Notes under the pieces: generated by a model
What the model saw: only the letters and a program-made list of their open reading frames with translations
Databases searched by the model: none
What the model was told of the DNA's origin: nothing
Assembly (NCBI GenBank): GCA_032229885.1
Contig: JAVYAJ010000211.1
Coordinates: 1 to 7,431 of the forward strand
Length of the DNA stretch: 7,431 nt
Direction of reading: 5' to 3'
From: Anammoximicrobium sp032229885
GTDB lineage: Bacteria > Planctomycetota > Planctomycetia > Pirellulales > Pirellulaceae
Part shown: piece after piece, positions 5,504-7,431 of the stretch
Position numbering within the stretch: the stretch's first letter is position 1
Layout: the number at the start of each line of letters is the position of its first letter
Program-made: the position numbers and the translations under genes

Positions 5504-6808
5504 ATGTCCGCGAGCCCCGCAACGCCTCGACGTCGCTTTCTCCAACATACCGTCGCCACGGCCGGGGCCTCGCTGGCCGCGGGCATTTTGCGACCACGCT
5601 GGGTTCACGCGGCCGGCAGCGATCCGATCCGCGTGGCGTTGATCGGCTGTGGTGGTCGCGGAACGGGGGCTGCCGCCAATTGTCTGAACGTTCCCGACAA
5701 CATCCGTCTGGTGGCCGTGGCCGACGCGTTCGACGAGCCAGCCCGACGCGCCGTCCGTGGCTTGAAAGAGAAGTATGGCGACAAGGTCGACGTGCCGCCA
5801 GAGCGGATCTTCGTCGGTCTGGACGCCTATCGACAGGCGATCGCGGCTGACGTCGATCTCGTGCTGCTGACCACTCCGCCCGGTTTCCGGCCATCGCACT
5901 ATCGGGCGGCTATCGAGGCGGGCAAACACGTCTTTATGGAAAAGCCCGTCTGTGTGGACGCCCCGGGCTATCGCAGCGTCATCGAGTCAAACGCGATGGC
6001 CGACCAGCGAAATCTAAAGGTCGCGGTCGGCCTGCAGATGCGACACGATCCGCGGCACGTCGAGACCATCCAGCGAATTCATGACGGAGCCATCGGCGAG
6101 CCGCTGTTCCTGCGCGCCTATCGCAACGGGTCTGGCGTGTGGGTTCGCCCGCGCGAGGCCGGACAGACGGAAATGCAGTACCAGGTGCGGAACTGGTACT
6201 ATTTCGTCTGGGTGTGCGGCGACCAGATCGTCGAACAGCATGTGCACCACCTGGACTGCATCAATTGGGCGATGAAAGACGCGCATCCGATCGAAGCGAA
6301 TGGAATGGGTGGCCGCGAGGTTCGCAAGGGGAATGATTACGGCCAGATCTACGACCACCAGTATGTCGAGTACACCTACCCCGATGGGATCAGGCTGTTC
6401 AGCCAGAACCGCCACATTCCCAACTGTTGGAACATCGCCGCCCAGCATATCCACGGCAGCCGCGGTCAATCGGACTGCAGCGGTGCGATCGAGGGCGCCA
6501 GTCCGTGGAAGTACGACGGCCCGAAGGTCGTGGCCACCGACCAGGAGCATATCGACCTGATCCGGGCCATCCGTCGGGATGAACGGTACAACGAGGGTTA
6601 TTACGGCGCCAACAGCAGCTTTACGGCCGTCCTGGGACGGATGGCGACGTACAGCGGCAGTGTTGTCCGCTGGGACGACGCGGTCGCCAAAGGCCCCGAC
6701 GAGTTTCCCGCTCGACTGGCCTGGGACGCCCCTCCGCGCGTCCTGCCCGACGCCAGCGGCAGCTATGAATCCGCGGTCGCCATCCCCGGCATCTACCGCG
6801 CCTATTGA
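5504..6808 (+). CDS. Tat-exported Gfo/Idh/MocA-family oxidoreductase
   Basis: This 434-aa protein is a NAD(P)-dependent oxidoreductase of the family that acts on sugars, inositols and related polyols. It starts with a twin-arginine signal, RRRFLQ at residues 9-14, a hydrophobic stretch (15-29) and a likely cleavage after A36 or A37, so it is exported folded. The Rossmann fold opens with VALIGCGGRGTG (GxGxxG at 48-53); the conserved EKP motif is at 146-148 in GKHVFMEKPVCVD. Histidines in DQIVEQHVHHLD (246, 248, 249) lie where the family has its catalytic or substrate-binding His. The C-terminal part ends in the typical EHIDLIRAIRRDE / NSSFTAVLGRMATYSG block (348-385). Length is normal for exported planctomycete members. 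AAGGAG at 5491-5496 with 7-nt spacing fixes the ATG at 5504. The exact substrate cannot be read from sequence. Confidence 0.95.
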   Translation: MSASPATPRRRFLQHTVATAGASLAAGILRPRWVHAAGSDPIRVALIGCGGRGTGAAANCLNVPDNIRLVAVADAFDEPARRAVRGLKEKYGDKVDVPPERIFVGLDAYRQAIAADVDLVLLTTPPGFRPSHYRAAIEAGKHVFMEKPVCVDAPGYRSVIESNAMADQRNLKVAVGLQMRHDPRHVETIQRIHDGAIGEPLFLRAYRNGSGVWVRPREAGQTEMQYQVRNWYYFVWVCGDQIVEQHVHHLDCINWAMKDAHPIEANGMGGREVRKGNDYGQIYDHQYVEYTYPDGIRLFSQNRHIPNCWNIAAQHIHGSRGQSDCSGAIEGASPWKYDGPKVVATDQEHIDLIRAIRRDERYNEGYYGANSSFTAVLGRMATYSGSVVRWDDAVAKGPDEFPARLAWDAPPRVLPDASGSYESAVAIPGIYRAY

Positions 6809-7136
6809 AGCAGAAGAGCTTGGCCGACGCATTGAAAAGCAGACGAGTCCGGTTTGCTGGGAGTCTGTCCGAGAATTGGACTCGCCCCACAGCATATTGT
6901 GCGTGCGCGATCGCGAGCAACACAACCCAATGCGGGCTTCCACCCGTAACCGAAAAGTGTAACGAACAAACGACTGTACTGATCCGCGCCGCTTGTCGGC
7001 GAGTGGTTTCCGCTTTATGTGGCCACGAACTAGCGGGCATCGCAGGGCGTTGATCCCCGACGCCTTGCCTTCCGGTGCTTCGGGGTAGATGCCTCAGATG
7101 GGGACTGACGCGGCCAAAATCCGGAAATGGCGGGGT
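6809..7136. other. Non-coding spacer after the oxidoreductase gene
   Basis: No gene is recognised. CGAGTCC (6844-6850) pairs with GGACTCG (6878-6884) across a 27-nt loop, within 40 bp after the stop codon. CCCCGA (7055-7060) pairs with TCGGGG (7080-7085), with four further inner pairs past a bulge. Neither is followed by a T-run, so neither is called a terminator. Base composition falls somewhat around 6880-6980. Confidence 0.55.
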
Positions 7137-7229
7137 TTAGAGTCTTACTCCGTATCATGCGCGCACCGTGCGCGCATCTTGTACATTAGCCTGTACAGCA
7201 CACTTTCGGGTTGCTGGCGCTGGACTGCG
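7137..7229. repeat. 93-bp structured tandem repeat, unit 1
   Basis: The unit begins TTAGAGTCTT and is followed directly by a second unit, identical at 76 of 93 positions. Its core holds a perfect hairpin, ATGCGCGCA (7157-7165) with TGCGCGCAT (7169-7177) around a CCG loop, then two TGTACA boxes (7180-7185 and 7192-7197) 6 nt apart. TGTACA is itself palindromic, so the pair also reads as TGTAC-N8-GTACA. The 35 bp at 7151-7185 are identical in both units. The element is intergenic; a protein-binding array or structured RNA are possibilities. Confidence 0.8.
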
Positions 7230-7322
7230 TTAGAGTCTTGGTTCGTATCATGCGCGCACCGTGCGCGCATCTTGTACACTGGTTTGTACACTACACTTTC
7301 GAGTTGTTGGCACTAGATCATG
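7230..7322. repeat. 93-bp structured tandem repeat, unit 2
   Basis: This is the second unit, with the hairpin at 7250-7270 and TGTACA boxes at 7273-7278 and 7285-7290. The 17 differences from unit 1 fall outside the hairpin and outside both TGTACA boxes, including in the loop between the boxes (TTAGCC versus CTGGTT). At exactly the next period, 7323, the sequence TTAGG resumes the unit start but diverges after a few bases, which suggests a truncated third copy. Confidence 0.8.
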
Positions 7323-7376
7323 TTAGGTGAAATGGGCATTGGATGAATGTTACGCAGCACAGACGACAGGAAGCGC

Positions 7377-7422
7377 GTTGGCCGAAGGCCATCACCAACG
7401 TAGCCTGGGGCAACGCCCCAGG
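7377..7422. repeat. Palindromic intergenic repeat near the window end
   Basis: TGGCC (7379-7383) pairs with GGCCA (7387-7391) around a GAA loop, and GTTGG (7377-7381) can alternatively pair with CCAAC (7395-7399). A perfect 8-bp stem follows, CCTGGGGC (7404-7411) with GCCCCAGG (7415-7422) around AAC. The GCCTGGGGCAACGCCCCAGG form is one I recall as a dispersed spacer repeat in planctomycetes and other phyla; this was not checked. It runs to the edge of the window and is probably incomplete. Confidence 0.55.
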
Positions 7423-7431
7423 AGTCAGAGA

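Noticed and set aside
6014..6943. 309-aa open frame on the minus strand
   Set aside because: It lies opposite the oxidoreductase gene and reads as its antisense, with no family features.
7089..7316. 75-aa frame with a 31-residue internal repeat
   Set aside because: The repeat is 93 bp, so it stays in frame by chance. Most substitutions between units are nonsynonymous, and unit 2 contains a stop.
7137..7322. CRISPR array
   Set aside because: There are only two long units, directly abutting, with no separate unique spacers and no cas genes nearby.
7137..7329. 93-bp units as integron cassette attC sites (GTTAG at each boundary)
   Set aside because: No RYYYAAC partner box lies upstream within a unit on either strand, and the central palindrome is a short perfect hairpin, not an attC fold.

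Overview
The window is GC-rich and looks like the chromosome of a planctomycete or close PVC-group relative. This rests on three things: a twin-arginine signal on a Gfo/Idh/MocA-type oxidoreductase, a large secreted HEAT-repeat protein ending in a PA14/glycosyl-hydrolase-associated type beta-sandwich, and long gene-poor spacers full of palindromic repeats. The assignment is an inference from gene style; no rRNA or tRNA is present to confirm it.

Layout, left to right. (1) 1-284: a non-coding leader with an unusually AT-rich island (about 100-230) holding nested inverted repeats. One of these (125-153) has the geometry of a tyrosine-recombinase core site. (2) 285-1631 (+): a complete integron-integrase-family (IntI-like) tyrosine recombinase with an extra N-terminal domain and all catalytic residues. 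(3) 1632-2559: 928 bp without an intact gene. It is a mosaic of a 57-bp imperfect palindrome, a short minus-strand remnant of a different HEAT-type protein, a 17-bp direct repeat pair 144 bp apart enclosing two hairpins, a weak attC-like hairpin, several GGCAAGCC-type hairpins, and a leader with mutually exclusive stems just before the next gene. (4) 2560-5076 (+): the secreted HEAT-repeat protein, 838 aa. (5) 5077-5503: a 427-bp spacer with a probable -10 element. (6) 5504-6808 (+): the Tat-exported Gfo/Idh/MocA oxidoreductase, 434 aa. (7) 6809-7431: non-coding, containing two 93-bp tandem repeats (7137-7322), each with a perfect 9-bp hairpin and paired TGTACA boxes, then a palindromic repeat cut by the window end.

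The last two genes are co-directional but far apart, so they are more likely separately transcribed neighbours than a tight operon. Both look like parts of the extracytoplasmic carbohydrate-degradation repertoire typical of planctomycetes, but no substrate can be read from the sequence. The recombinase is probably a mobile or solitary integron-type integrase in a repeat-rich site. No convincing cassette array is visible, so its substrate is open. The best candidates for something undescribed are the 93-bp tandem structured repeat, the AT-rich site upstream of the recombinase, and the alternating-hairpin leader of the HEAT gene.
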